Part shown: piece after piece, positions 39,010 to 47,445 of the stretch | Position numbering within the stretch: position 1 is the first letter of the stretch | Layout of the letters: each line of letters starts with the position of its first letter | From: an uncultured Eubacterium sp. | Lineage (GTDB): Bacteria; Bacillota; Clostridia; Lachnospirales; Lachnospiraceae | DNA length: 53,285 nucleotides | Direction of reading: 5' to 3' | Assembly: GCA_910586445.1 (NCBI GenBank) | Contig: CAJUHV010000022.1 | Coordinates: forward strand, 1 to 53,285 | Made by a program: the position numbers and the translations under genes | Notes under the pieces: generated by a model | Told to the model about the DNA's origin: nothing | Databases searched by the model: none | Seen by the model: only the letters and a program-made list of their open reading frames with translations

Positions 39010-41724
39010 GTGATCAAAAGATATCCCTGTCAGGCAGTTATTTTATTTGTCCTAGGGATTTTAACAGCAGAAGGAATTGGCCTATGCCAGACGCCAGGCC
39101 AGGCTGATCCAAGCGTCTGGATGATGACAGGCGCAGCGGCGGCAGCGCTGGCATCTGGCGGAATCTGGGCAGGCCGGGAAAGGATCTGGTGGAGAAAAAT
39201 CTGTCTGGCCGCGGTTCTTGCAGCAGCTTATGGAACCGGCATGGTGCGTATGTATCTGGTATCAGACGCATTGAAATGCCGGACAGCGGGCATGGCAGAC
39301 GGACAAAGAGTAACGGTACAGGGGAAAATTATTAAAAAACAATGCAGGGATACACAGCAATCTGTAAATCATATTTCAAATCTAAACACAACGCTTGTGG
39401 ATTTAAATCGTAAATCCGATCATCAGTTCAATAGTGATTATCAGTTCAATAGTGATTATCAGTTCAATAGTGATCGTCAGTTCAATAGTGATTATCAGTT
39501 TAATAGTGACAATCAGTTCAACAGTGATCATATTAATAGTGAACATATTTCATCTAAAGTAAAATATCCTGAAGCCTGCTGCAGGGCATCCGGGCCTGAC
39601 TCAAGCTGGGCAGGCACGAACAGAACAGCGCAAAATCTTAATAACAGCTCTGTATCCGCTGAAACAAGGCAGTGGACTATTTATTTAGCAGACGCTTATT
39701 TAAGTACAGAAGAAGGAATACGGTTCTGCGGAAATGTCATTGTATATGTAAAATGCGCCGAACCGGTTATAGGAAACACCGTTTTACTGACAGGAAGGAG
39801 TATATTATTTCAGACTGCACGCAATGACGGCAGCTTTGACGAACGTGCCTATTACCAGAATCAGGGATATTCATTTAAAATATATGCAGATGATAATTCC
39901 GTTCAGATTGCAGAAAATAAAAAGGATTTGATCAGAGAATTTTTGTATGCGGTGCAGCAGAAACTGCTGCAGGTATATGCCAAGGCAATGGACAGTCAGG
40001 AGGCAGGAGCGCTTAGTGCCATGCTGCTTGGAGAAAAGAGCCTGCTGTTAAGCCAGACAAAGGAACTGTACAGGCGCAGCGGCATTTCTCATATTTTGGC
40101 AATATCCGGGCTTCATATTTCCATTCTGGGTGCGTCGGCTTACCAGCTGCTGCGAAAGTGCGGTATGTCCTATATGCATGCTTCGCTTTTTGCGATGGGA
40201 ATGCTTCTGCTGTTTGTCCTTATGACAGGCATGGGTTTATCGGCGGTACGCGCAGTGGTCATGTTTGGGATCTATCTGGGTGCAGCATGTGCGGGACGGG
40301 CATATGACAGCGTGAATGGGCTTGCAGCGGCTGCGGCATGTATTCTGGCATATAATCCGCGTGCGCTGTTTTTGGCGGCGTTTCAGTTTTCTTTTGCAGC
40401 TGTGGCAGGCGTATTGTTCGGCAGGGAAATCTGCCGCATTTTTGAGCCGAGGCTGAAGCTGACAGAAACAGTGATGATCAGCGCAGGCATACAGATTTTT
40501 ACGCTGCCGCTGACGGCGTGGTATTATTATGAGATTCCACTGTATTCTGTGCTGTTAAATCTTTTCGTACTGCCGTTTGTGGAAATCGTGCTGATTACCG
40601 GGCTGCTTGGAGGCGGATTCGGGCTGATCTATGGTATTTTTGGAATGCTTTCTGATGTCCTTTTATCCGTATGTGAACGGCTGCTCTGGTATTTTGCAAA
40701 GGCTGGAGAATTGTTTTTAGAGCTGCCGAAGGCTGTCTGTGTGATTGGAAGGCCTGAAAGCTGGCAGATGATATGCTATTATATGACTGTGGCGGGATGT
40801 GCCTGGATAATGATCCGGGCAGCGGACCAGAGGTTTTATAAGCAGCCGCAGACCCGGATTATAAAATTGCAAAAATATGCTGTTGTTTTTGGTATGCTGT
40901 CTTGTGCCATGCTGCTTTCTGTCAGACTGCCAAAGCGGCAGGAAGTAGTCTTTTTGGATATCGGGCAGGGCGACGGCATATATATACATACGAGTGACGG
41001 AATGGACATTTTTATTGACGGAGGCAGCACAGACGTGAAAAATGCAGGTACTTACCGGATACTTCCGTTTTTAAAATCGCATGGGGTGGATGGGATAGAC
41101 GTGTGGTTTGTCTCGCATCTGGACAAAGATCATGTAAGCGGGCTGAAAGAAGCCGCAGAAAGCGGTTATCAAATCGGACAGGTCGTATTTGCAAAAGGAG
41201 TTGTGCAGGATGAGGCATATGCGGATCTGCTGGGCCTGCTGGACAAACAGCAGATTCTGGTACATCATCTGGGCGTTGGGGAGAAGCTTCGTGGAACATA
41301 TGCCGGCTTTACCTGCCTGTGGCCGTCTGATACGCTGACTACGGATGACAGAAACGCTGCAAGCCTTGTGCTGCTGTATGAAGACAGGGGATTTAGGGCA
41401 TTTTTCTCTGGAGATCTTTCGTCAGAGCAGGAGAAGCAGCTGCTGGCAGGGCAGGGTATTTCGCATGTAACGCTCTATAAGGCGGCACATCATGGGTCAA
41501 AATATTCAAATTCGAAAGAAATCCTGCAGTGTCTGAAGCCGGATATATCAGTTATTTCCTGTGCCGAAGAAAATGATTATGGGCACCCGGGCAGGGAGGC
41601 AGTGGAGCTTATGGAGCAGTACAGCGGGTGCGTGTATTATACAATGCATTCCGGGCAGATTGGCATTTGTCAGGGCAGTAAAGGTGTGCATGTGCAGGAA
41701 TACCTGCGCAGCACTCACGATTGA
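39010..41724 (+). CDS. comEC: ComEC/Rec2 DNA uptake channel, about 904 aa
   Basis: Polytopic protein that carries single-stranded DNA across the membrane. N-terminal hydrophobic segments and the DUF4131 OB-fold are followed by the competence domain with many membrane helices (Ser-His-Ile-Leu-Ala-Ile-Ser-Gly-Leu-His near residue 360). The C-terminal metallo-beta-lactamase domain has Phe-Leu-Asp-Ile-Gly-Gln-Gly-Asp, Ser-His-Leu-Asp-Lys-Asp-His and Ala-His-His-Gly-Ser, so it is complete. A hexapeptide repeat enlarges the OB-fold region. GTG 39010 has AAAGGAG ten bases upstream; ATG 38974 would add 12 residues. Read with comEA it suggests transformation capacity. Confidence 0.9.
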   Translation: MIKRYPCQAVILFVLGILTAEGIGLCQTPGQADPSVWMMTGAAAAALASGGIWAGRERIWWRKICLAAVLAAAYGTGMVRMYLVSDALKCRTAGMADGQRVTVQGKIIKKQCRDTQQSVNHISNLNTTLVDLNRKSDHQFNSDYQFNSDYQFNSDRQFNSDYQFNSDNQFNSDHINSEHISSKVKYPEACCRASGPDSSWAGTNRTAQNLNNSSVSAETRQWTIYLADAYLSTEEGIRFCGNVIVYVKCAEPVIGNTVLLTGRSILFQTARNDGSFDERAYYQNQGYSFKIYADDNSVQIAENKKDLIREFLYAVQQKLLQVYAKAMDSQEAGALSAMLLGEKSLLLSQTKELYRRSGISHILAISGLHISILGASAYQLLRKCGMSYMHASLFAMGMLLLFVLMTGMGLSAVRAVVMFGIYLGAACAGRAYDSVNGLAAAAACILAYNPRALFLAAFQFSFAAVAGVLFGREICRIFEPRLKLTETVMISAGIQIFTLPLTAWYYYEIPLYSVLLNLFVLPFVEIVLITGLLGGGFGLIYGIFGMLSDVLLSVCERLLWYFAKAGELFLELPKAVCVIGRPESWQMICYYMTVAGCAWIMIRAADQRFYKQPQTRIIKLQKYAVVFGMLSCAMLLSVRLPKRQEVVFLDIGQGDGIYIHTSDGMDIFIDGGSTDVKNAGTYRILPFLKSHGVDGIDVWFVSHLDKDHVSGLKEAAESGYQIGQVVFAKGVVQDEAYADLLGLLDKQQILVHHLGVGEKLRGTYAGFTCLWPSDTLTTDDRNAASLVLLYEDRGFRAFFSGDLSSEQEKQLLAGQGISHVTLYKAAHHGSKYSNSKEILQCLKPDISVISCAEENDYGHPGREAVELMEQYSGCVYYTMHSGQIGICQGSKGVHVQEYLRSTHD
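39418..39540 (+). repeat. 18-bp tandem repeat within comEC encoding Gln-Phe-Asn-Ser-Asp-Tyr
   Basis: Six near-identical 18-bp units (39418-39525) and a degenerate seventh keep the frame. Core of each unit: CAGTTCAATAGTGATTAT, with codon-third-base changes in later units. It encodes polar residues inserted in the extracellular OB-fold part. Repeat number may vary between strains. Confidence 0.85.
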
Positions 41725-41774
41725 TTTTGTCCGCGCAGGCACTGATATTTTCTGGATATCTGTAGGGCATACCC

Positions 41775-42095
41775 TTATTTTTCAGAGTGGTCGAATTCAT
41801 ATAGGATTTTTTGGGCATCTTGAAAACTGCAGCCAATCTGTGCTTCAAGATCCTGGATGATAATATCATCGCTAAAAGAATGCCGTCTTCCATTTTTTAT
41901 AATGCCGCGTGCTTCACCGTGGACTTCGCCGCGGGCCGCTCCTCTTTTTTCTGCCCTTGCCTCAAACATACTTACAATAGTCATAATTTCATTCGCCTCC
42001 TGTTGAATGCTTCTGGAATATTCTGTATAAGGGTTATAAGCAGTATACAATATGGGTAAAACAAGAGTAATTGTTAGTGAAAAGCATAAAATCAA
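41775..42095 (-). pseudogene. Rpn-family nuclease/transposase C-terminal remnant
   Basis: The C-terminal part reads Glu-Ala-Asn-Glu-Ile-Met-Thr-Ile-Val-Ser-Met-Phe-Glu-Ala-Arg-Ala-Glu-Lys-Arg-Gly, then repeated Arg-Gly-Glu units, and a final helical Asp-Ala-Gln-Lys-Ile-Leu-Tyr-Glu-Phe. This is the usual tail of Rpn (PD-(D/E)XK recombination-promoting) proteins in Clostridia. The nuclease domain is missing and the first 20 residues look like translated intergenic DNA. It is probably a deletion relic. Confidence 0.5.
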
Positions 42096-42106
42096 AAATC
42101 TAAGCC

Positions 42107-42166
42107 TTGACAGAGATATATCGCAGTGCTATACTTAATGCAAATATCGCAGTTCGATATATCGCA
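42107..42166 (+). promoter_or_regulatory. padR promoter with three ATATATCGCA operator repeats
   Basis: Perfect TTGACA at 42107-42112 and TATACT at 42130-42135 with 17 bp spacing. ATATATCGCA occurs at 42116-42125 inside the spacer and at 42157-42166, with AAATATCGCA at 42142-42151 between. The last copy includes the palindrome CGATATATCG. This is the expected layout for autorepression by the PadR protein encoded next. Confidence 0.75.
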
Positions 42167-42186
42167 CTGAAGAGGGAGGTGGTATC

Positions 42187-42579
42187 ATGGATGCGCATAT
42201 CAAAAAAGTATATGTACCCATGACTGAAACGGGATTTTACATCCTGCTGTGTCTGCGGGAAGAAATGCACGGCTATGGAATTGTGCAGAAGGTTGAAGCA
42301 TTGACTAAAGGAGCAGTGAAAATCAGTCCGGGTACTATGTATGGGAGCCTGTCAAAGATGGAAAAAGACGGGATTATCCGGTTTGTGAGGGAAGAAGATA
42401 AAAGAAAGATTTACCGTATTACCGATCTGGGCATGCAGGTGCTCAATATGGAAATGACACGGATTAAGCGTTTATATCAAAATATGTTGGAGGTGCGTGA
42501 GTATGATGAAAAAAGAGTTCAGGTTTTTTACGGTTCCGCAGTGGAAAAAGGAGGAGGAATACCTGAGGCTGCAACATAA
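42187..42579 (+). CDS. PadR-family transcriptional regulator, 130 aa
   Basis: Winged-helix repressor. The N-terminal domain shows Thr-Glu-Thr-Gly-Phe-Tyr-Ile-Leu-Leu-Cys-Leu and Met-His-Gly-Tyr-Gly-Ile-Val-Gln, the PadR signature, then Ser-Pro-Gly-Thr-Met-Tyr-Gly-Ser-Leu-Ser-Lys-Met and the wing Glu-Asp-Lys-Arg-Lys-Ile-Tyr. The C-terminal helix mediates dimerisation. GGGAGG lies before the ATG. Its end overlaps the DUF2812 gene by 77 bases. Repeats in its promoter suggest autorepression. Confidence 0.92.
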   Translation: MDAHIKKVYVPMTETGFYILLCLREEMHGYGIVQKVEALTKGAVKISPGTMYGSLSKMEKDGIIRFVREEDKRKIYRITDLGMQVLNMEMTRIKRLYQNMLEVREYDEKRVQVFYGSAVEKGGGIPEAAT

Positions 42580-43063
42580 TATGGGATGGAAATTTGTACA
42601 TGTGAGCGGCATAGGATGCTACTATTTTGAAAAATGTGAGCCGGAAGATGTTGTGTATCAATTGGATTATAATCTGGAAGGAATCTCGTCTATGCCCGAA
42701 TATGTGAAGATGTTCCAGGATCTTGGGTGGGAGTACTTACAGAGCTTTTGGGGATATAGTTATTTTCGAAAGCCGTCTTCCGAAATGAATGGGGAGGAAG
42801 AGATTTTTTGTGATGATGCCTCTAAACTAGAGATGATGAAGAGGGTGTTTAAAGGACGGATCAGACCAGCGGCTTGTCTGTTTTTTCTAACGGTTCTGCC
42901 AAACCTCTGTCTGCAGGGCTATTTGTTTGCAGAATACGGTGATGCGAGGACAGCGGCTCCATTTGTCATATATTTATATATTGTGATGACAGTGCTTTAT
43001 CTTGCTCTGTTTGCATGGTTTGGGTGGCAGTATTGGGAATACTTAAAGGCCGTGCGCAGATAG
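42503..43063 (+). CDS. DUF2812 membrane protein, 186 aa
   Basis: The N-terminal DUF2812 domain (about 1-115) starts Lys-Lys-Glu-Phe-Arg-Phe-Phe, with Glu-Glu-Glu-Tyr-Leu-Arg-Leu-Gln and Gly-Trp-Lys-Phe. Two membrane segments follow (about 123-142 and 151-175). ATG 42503 is nine bases after GGAGG; the longer frame starting at GTG 42497 is less likely. Overlap with padR shows co-expression, and PadR-DUF2812 pairs are common in Firmicutes. Presumably it acts in an envelope stress or drug response controlled by PadR (inference). Confidence 0.85.
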   Translation: MMKKEFRFFTVPQWKKEEEYLRLQHNMGWKFVHVSGIGCYYFEKCEPEDVVYQLDYNLEGISSMPEYVKMFQDLGWEYLQSFWGYSYFRKPSSEMNGEEEIFCDDASKLEMMKRVFKGRIRPAACLFFLTVLPNLCLQGYLFAEYGDARTAAPFVIYLYIVMTVLYLALFAWFGWQYWEYLKAVRR

Positions 43064-43115
43064 TAAGAGGCGGATTTTGCTATAAATCTTTAGAAAGGCA
43101 GATTAGTAGTTTTTT

Positions 43116-44105
43116 ATGAGGACAATAGACGAAGATATTAAGACCGGCAGTTTCCAGAATGTCTATTTATTATACGGCAGTGAGAATTATTTAAAGCAGC
43201 AGTACAAGCAGAAATTAAAAAACGCGCTGCTCCAGCCGGATGATACGATGAATTTTGCCCGTTATGAGGGGAAAGATTTTAATCCGTTGGAGCTGATTGA
43301 TGTGGCGGAGACGATGCCTTTTTTTGCGGAGCACAGGCTGATTTTAGTAGAAGAAAGCGAATTTTTTAAAAACGGCTGCGAAGCCCTTTTAAAATATATA
43401 CCAGACATTCCGGCGTCTACCTGCATTCTGTTTGTAGAATCTAAAGTTGACAAACGGGGAAAAATGTATAAAGCCGTAAGTAAAGCGGGCAGGGCAGTGG
43501 AATTTGGGGAACAGAATGAGCAGCTGCTGACACGCTGGATTCTTGGGCGGTTAAAAAGGGAGAATAAAAAGATCACGCAGTCTGTCTTACAGTTTTTTCT
43601 AACAAAGGTCGGGACAGATATGGGCAGTATCGATCAGGAACTGGAAAAGCTGCTGTGTTATACATTGGGGCGGGAAGTAATCGGGGCAGAGGATGTAGAA
43701 GCGGTGTGCACAGGGCAGGCTGCCAACCATATTTTTGACATGGTGCATGCGATTGGAAAGCGGCAGCAGAAGCATGCGCTGTCTTTGTATCATGACCTGC
43801 TTGCATTAAAAGAGCCTCCGATGCGCATTCTGTACCTGATCAACCGTCAGTTCCGCATTTTGCTGGATTTAAAATATATGAAAAAAGCCGGCGTAGATGC
43901 AAAGACGATGGCGTCAAATGCAGGCATTCCGCCGTTTGCGGTAAAGCGCACCTTAGAGCAGGCGGCATGTTTTACGGCTGATGAATTAAAGCAGGCACTG
44001 TCGGACGGGGCGGAGCTTGAGACGGACAGCAAAAGCGGAAAGCTGAATGAACAGATCGCAGTGGAGCTGTTTATTATCAAGGCCAGTGCATCGGCGGGAG
44101 ACTAG
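43116..44105 (+). CDS. holA: DNA polymerase III delta subunit, 329 aa
   Basis: Clamp-loader wrench that opens the sliding clamp. The N-terminal AAA-like part has Asn-Val-Tyr-Leu-Leu-Tyr-Gly-Ser-Glu-Asn-Tyr-Leu (about 14-26, no Walker A, as expected). The middle has Met-Pro-Phe-Phe-Ala-Glu-His-Arg-Leu. The C-terminal collar helices hold Leu-Asn-Glu-Gln-Ile-Ala-Val-Glu-Leu-Phe. Length fits the family (about 330-345). The TAG stop (44103-44105) consists of a TA target and the first G of MITE copy B, so the end of the gene is set by that insertion. The ribosome site is weak. Confidence 0.92.
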   Translation: MRTIDEDIKTGSFQNVYLLYGSENYLKQQYKQKLKNALLQPDDTMNFARYEGKDFNPLELIDVAETMPFFAEHRLILVEESEFFKNGCEALLKYIPDIPASTCILFVESKVDKRGKMYKAVSKAGRAVEFGEQNEQLLTRWILGRLKRENKKITQSVLQFFLTKVGTDMGSIDQELEKLLCYTLGREVIGAEDVEAVCTGQAANHIFDMVHAIGKRQQKHALSLYHDLLALKEPPMRILYLINRQFRILLDLKYMKKAGVDAKTMASNAGIPPFAVKRTLEQAACFTADELKQALSDGAELETDSKSGKLNEQIAVELFIIKASASAGD

Positions 44106-44265
44106 AGCGTGTCTGAAAAATCATTCCCGCGATCTGCACGCCCCGCTTAAAGCTTCTTGGACTACTAATTGTCCAAGATGATGCGGATAATTCATCCCAA
44201 ATTTAATCAGCATGGCCCATGCCCCGTGGGTATGCCTCATAAATTTGGGATGGATTCTTTATGAA
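44105..44265. mobile_element. MITE copy B, right end lost, inserted at the holA stop codon
   Basis: Begins GAGCGTGTCTGAAAAATC at 44105 and follows copy A for about 160 bp, including the identical arms ATCCCAAATTTA and TAAATTTGGGAT. After the GGGAT arm the sequence departs from copy A and no right terminal repeat is found. The preceding TA belongs to the holA stop codon. Confidence 0.75.
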
Positions 44266-44294
44266 GCATTCATCCTAAAATAAGAATTTTGATA

Positions 44295-44331
44295 GAAAAA
44301 GAAAAACCACCGATTGAGAGGGAGCGGTGGT
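44295..44331 (-). terminator. Terminator of rpsT
   Basis: On the minus strand a stem of ACCACCG with CGGTGGT (plus 44306-44312 and 44325-44331) is followed by a long T-rich tail. It ends the rpsT transcript about 100 bases after the stop. A second hairpin, CTGCAC-gttc-GTGCAG at 44401-44416, lies between the two. Confidence 0.8.
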
Positions 44332-44429
44332 CTTTGATCGTATTTATTCATTTTTCTATGGCATGTCCTATAGCATGCAGGACATCCCGATTTCCGAATG
44401 CTGCACGTTCGTGCAGGATCAGCCGGTGC

Positions 44430-44693
44430 TTATGCCATTTTGTTGACAGCGTGACTTAATCTGGAAATCTTTCTTGAAGAAGTATTCTTGTGGTAAACAC
44501 CCTTGCTTACTGCCTTGCTCAGCTCTGATGTAGCGCCGCGCAGAGCAGCAGCTGCAGCTTCTTTATCATTTGCAGCGATTGCAGCGTCCACTTTTTTAAT
44601 GGATGTCTTTACTCTGGAACGGATTGATTTATTCCGGGCAGCCCTTTTCTGCGATACAAGAATTCTCTTCTTTGCTGATTTAATATTAGCCAA
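44430..44693 (-). CDS. rpsT: 30S ribosomal protein S20, 87 aa
   Basis: Primary 16S rRNA binding protein. The sequence starts Ala-Asn-Ile-Lys-Ser-Ala-Lys-Lys-Arg after a TTG initiator at plus 44691-44693, chosen because GGAGG lies seven bases before it and the length then matches S20. It is very basic and helical. An ATG 21 bases upstream has no such site. A TTG start is typical of S20, which autoregulates translation in E. coli. Monocistronic with its own promoter and terminator. Confidence 0.95.
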   Translation of the reverse strand: MANIKSAKKRILVSQKRAARNKSIRSRVKTSIKKVDAAIAANDKEAAAAALRGATSELSKAVSKGVYHKNTSSRKISRLSHAVNKMA

Positions 44694-44781
44694 TTCAAAC
44701 ACCTCCGTTTGCATTAATATTCAATATCGTGGTGTTCATTATGCGGACACGGACATGCTAACGAACACTAAACACTAAATA

Positions 44782-44810
44782 ATAATAGAATAATTGATAT
44801 GGTCTGTCAA
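44782..44810 (-). promoter_or_regulatory. Sigma-A promoter of rpsT
   Basis: Minus strand TTGACA (plus 44805-44810) and TATTAT (plus 44782-44787) with a 17-bp spacer, giving a leader of about 80 bases. Confidence 0.75.
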
Positions 44811-44897
44811 TACATAAAATGTGTTTTTTTGCAAAAAATAGTTACGGTAGTCTTTATTTCATGATATGAAAAATACAATGAGCGAGGGTGAGAAGAA

Positions 44898-45860
44898 ATG
44901 TTCCAGGTTCGAACAGATCTGGCGCTTGAGGCGCGGGAAAAATTTGATGAGGATAATGTAGAGATTAAGGGCGTAAGGCTGGAAGAAGAGCAGGCAACGC
45001 CGGATATCCATATCAGCAGCGTAATTATTGAGACAGAGAACGGGGCAAAGGCGATGGGCAAGCCAAAGGGCAGCTATGTGACGCTGGAGGCTCCCAATAT
45101 GATTGATGAAGACGAAGGGTATCACAGGGAGATATCCATCCAGCTGTCCAAGGTGTTAAAGCGGCTGCTTCCACAGAAAGAGGATTTCACGACGCTTGTG
45201 GTAGGGCTTGGAAACCGGGCAGTGACGCCGGATTCGCTGGGACCGCGTGTCGTAGATAATCTGTGCATTACAAGGCACATCATCAAAGAATTTGGCAGAT
45301 ATGTGATCGGAGACAGCTGCCATAAGTCGGTCAGCAGCATTGTGCCCGGAGTCATGGCACAGACAGGCATTGAATCTATGGAGATTGTACGCGGGATTAC
45401 GAAGGAAACAAATCCTGATATTATTATAGCTGTCGATGCTCTGGCGGCACGCAGCACGAGAAGGCTGAACAGGACGATACAGATTACCGATACTGGGATC
45501 AATCCAGGCTCCGGCGTGGGCAACCACAGGCATGCGTTAAACGGTGAGAGCATGGGTATTCCGGTGATCGCGGTCGGGATACCGACAGTTGTAGATGCTG
45601 CTACAATAGTGATCGATACGATGAATAATCTTCTTGAGGCGATGAGCCAGGCAGAACAGCTGCGGCGTATTAGTAATTCCTATGAAAAACTGGATATGAT
45701 GGAAAAATATGAGCTTGTGCACGAACTGCTGACACCGCAGCTGAATACACTGTTTGTTACGCCTAAGGATGTAGATGAAGCTGTCAAGCGCCTGAGCTTT
45801 ACGGTGTCGGAAGGGATTAACCTGGCACTGCAGAAGAACGAGGAGGCACACAGGTATTAA
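44898..45860 (+). CDS. gpr: Spore germination protease, 320 aa
   Basis: Degrades small acid-soluble spore proteins on germination. Starts Met-Phe-Gln-Val-Arg-Thr-Asp-Leu-Ala-Leu-Glu-Ala-Arg, the propeptide region of the zymogen. Family features follow: Val-Val-Gly-Leu-Gly-Asn-Arg near 94, Ser-Leu-Gly-Pro-Arg-Val, Val-Pro-Gly-Val-Met-Ala-Gln-Thr-Gly, and Asp-Ala-Leu-Ala-Ala-Arg. GAGGGTGAG lies before the ATG. It precedes spoIIP as in B. subtilis and most Clostridia. A sporulation-specific sigma factor should drive it, but I could not define the promoter. Confidence 0.95.
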   Translation: MFQVRTDLALEAREKFDEDNVEIKGVRLEEEQATPDIHISSVIIETENGAKAMGKPKGSYVTLEAPNMIDEDEGYHREISIQLSKVLKRLLPQKEDFTTLVVGLGNRAVTPDSLGPRVVDNLCITRHIIKEFGRYVIGDSCHKSVSSIVPGVMAQTGIESMEIVRGITKETNPDIIIAVDALAARSTRRLNRTIQITDTGINPGSGVGNHRHALNGESMGIPVIAVGIPTVVDAATIVIDTMNNLLEAMSQAEQLRRISNSYEKLDMMEKYELVHELLTPQLNTLFVTPKDVDEAVKRLSFTVSEGINLALQKNEEAHRY

Positions 45861-45920
45861 TTTCGCGAATCGGAAGGAAATGTGTCGCGCTGTTGCACAA
45901 GGCTGTCTTCACGAATAGAC

Positions 45921-45948
45921 ATAAATCCATACAGGCATTTCATATACT
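45921..45948 (+). promoter_or_regulatory. Possible sigma-E-like promoter of spoIIP
   Basis: ATAAAT at 45921-45926 and CATATACT at 45941-45948, 14 bp apart, approach the mother-cell sigma-E pattern. It lies just upstream of spoIIP, which is sigma-E controlled in B. subtilis. Match quality is moderate. Confidence 0.35.
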
Positions 45949-45971
45949 GTTTTGGAGTGGGAGGGCGAGCG

Positions 45972-47246
45972 ATGCGTTATAAGAAAAAGTGCAGAAGGAA
46001 GGTCTGGGCGGGCGCAGTTCCGCTGGCTGTTTTTATTATGGCATGTATTTATGTGATGGAATCAGCCGGAATTACAAAAAATACAATATTGGAGGCAGCT
46101 GTAAAGGCAGTACAGGCAAATCTGGGGTATCAGGCAGTCCAAAGCTGTATGCCTATTATGGTGTATGATTCGTCGCAGTCGGGGGAAAAGACGATTTACG
46201 AATATCTTGCGGACAGCATGGATGAGCTGCTGCCCATTTATGGTTATACGAGAAAACAGGAAATGCAGGTGGCGGTCGGCGAGGCGGGGCTGCCCGGCGA
46301 GTCGGAGGACAGCTGTGGCAATAATATAGATGCATTATTTCGCGAACAGCTGCTGTATGAAAACCAGCAGGCAGTGCAGGATGAGGTAGACCTGCAGGGT
46401 GTTCAGGACACAGATGACGGCGGGGCAGGTTATGAGACGCCTGTTTCAGCCGTATCTGTAACAGGAGAAAAGGTAAAGAAATATTCGCGTGAAAAGCTGA
46501 ATGATTTTGATTATCTGCTGCAGAATTTTTACCGGGTTGACAGCACGACGACTACAAACAGCAGGCAGCTGAATGCGTCCAATATGCTGGCAAAGGATAT
46601 GAGCATAAATAAAGAGGATCTTAAAGCCGAGGGAGCGCAGATTTTGATTTATCATACGCATTCGCAGGAGCGGTATGCGGATTCCAAAGATGAATCGCAG
46701 TCTGTATTAGGGCTGGGTGATTATCTGACACAGCTTTTGGAAGAGACTTATGGATATAAGGTGCTGCACCATAAGGGAAAATACGATCTGCCAGATCGGG
46801 ACAATGCTTATTCCAGGGCAGCGCCGGCGCTGGAGCAGCTGTTAAAGGATAATCCGAGCATACAGGTTGTGATCGACCTGCATAGGGACGGGGTGGCAGA
46901 AGGTACGAGGCTGGTGGAAAAAATCGACGGCAAGGATACCGCTACCATTATGTTTTTTAACGGACTCAGCCATACGACTTCACAAGGGGATATCAGCTAT
47001 CTGAATAATCCGAACCTGTCAGACAACCTGGCATTTTCCTTTCAGATGCAGCTGGCAGCGGCGGAGTATTATCCGGGATTTTCCAGATGCGTTTATTTGA
47101 AAGGATATCGCTACAACCTGCATTATCTGCCGAAATCGCTGCTGGTTGAGGTGGGTGCGCAGACAAATACATATCAGGAGGCGGTCAATGCGATGGTGCC
47201 GCTTGCGGACATACTGGATAAAGTGCTGTCTGGAAAGAATGATTAG
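45972..47246 (+). CDS. spoIIP: Stage II sporulation protein P, 424 aa
   Basis: Cell wall amidase/endopeptidase of the engulfment machine DMP. One membrane anchor near 13-32 and an extracellular catalytic domain (about 215-424). Active-site region includes Ile-Tyr-His-Thr-His-Ser-Gln-Glu and later Val-Ile-Asp-Leu-His-Arg-Asp, plus a late Val-Glu-Val-Gly-Ala-Gln. ATG 45972 follows GGGAGGG; the upstream frame extension is not conserved. Downstream of gpr, followed by a terminator. Confidence 0.93.
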   Translation: MRYKKKCRRKVWAGAVPLAVFIMACIYVMESAGITKNTILEAAVKAVQANLGYQAVQSCMPIMVYDSSQSGEKTIYEYLADSMDELLPIYGYTRKQEMQVAVGEAGLPGESEDSCGNNIDALFREQLLYENQQAVQDEVDLQGVQDTDDGGAGYETPVSAVSVTGEKVKKYSREKLNDFDYLLQNFYRVDSTTTTNSRQLNASNMLAKDMSINKEDLKAEGAQILIYHTHSQERYADSKDESQSVLGLGDYLTQLLEETYGYKVLHHKGKYDLPDRDNAYSRAAPALEQLLKDNPSIQVVIDLHRDGVAEGTRLVEKIDGKDTATIMFFNGLSHTTSQGDISYLNNPNLSDNLAFSFQMQLAAAEYYPGFSRCVYLKGYRYNLHYLPKSLLVEVGAQTNTYQEAVNAMVPLADILDKVLSGKND

Positions 47247-47256
47247 GGCATACTTG

Positions 47257-47292
47257 AAAAAGGTCTGGCGTATAATAAAGCCGGGCTTTTTT
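47257..47292 (+). terminator. Intrinsic terminator after spoIIP
   Basis: AAAAAGGTCTGGC at 47257-47269 pairs along all 13 positions (with G-U pairs) with GCCGGGCTTTTTT ending at 47292. Confidence 0.85.
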
Positions 47293-47326
47293 CTTATGTG
47301 TGGGTATATAAAACGTAAGCAAAATA

Positions 47327-47355
47327 TTGCGCCGATAGGTAAATTATGTTAAGAT
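47327..47355 (+). promoter_or_regulatory. Probable promoter of lepA
   Basis: TTGCGC at 47327-47332 and TAAGAT at 47350-47355 with 17 bp between, about 90 bp upstream of the lepA start. Confidence 0.5.
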
Positions 47356-47445
47356 GTAAAATGCATGAAATAAATCTTAAATACATTTGTCAAATTATAT
47401 GCAAAGGGTATTTTCAGTTATAAATAACAATTGAATGGAGGAATT

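Noticed and set aside
39418..39540. Possible CRISPR array
   Set aside because: The 18-bp units are directly adjacent without spacers and stay in frame inside comEC.
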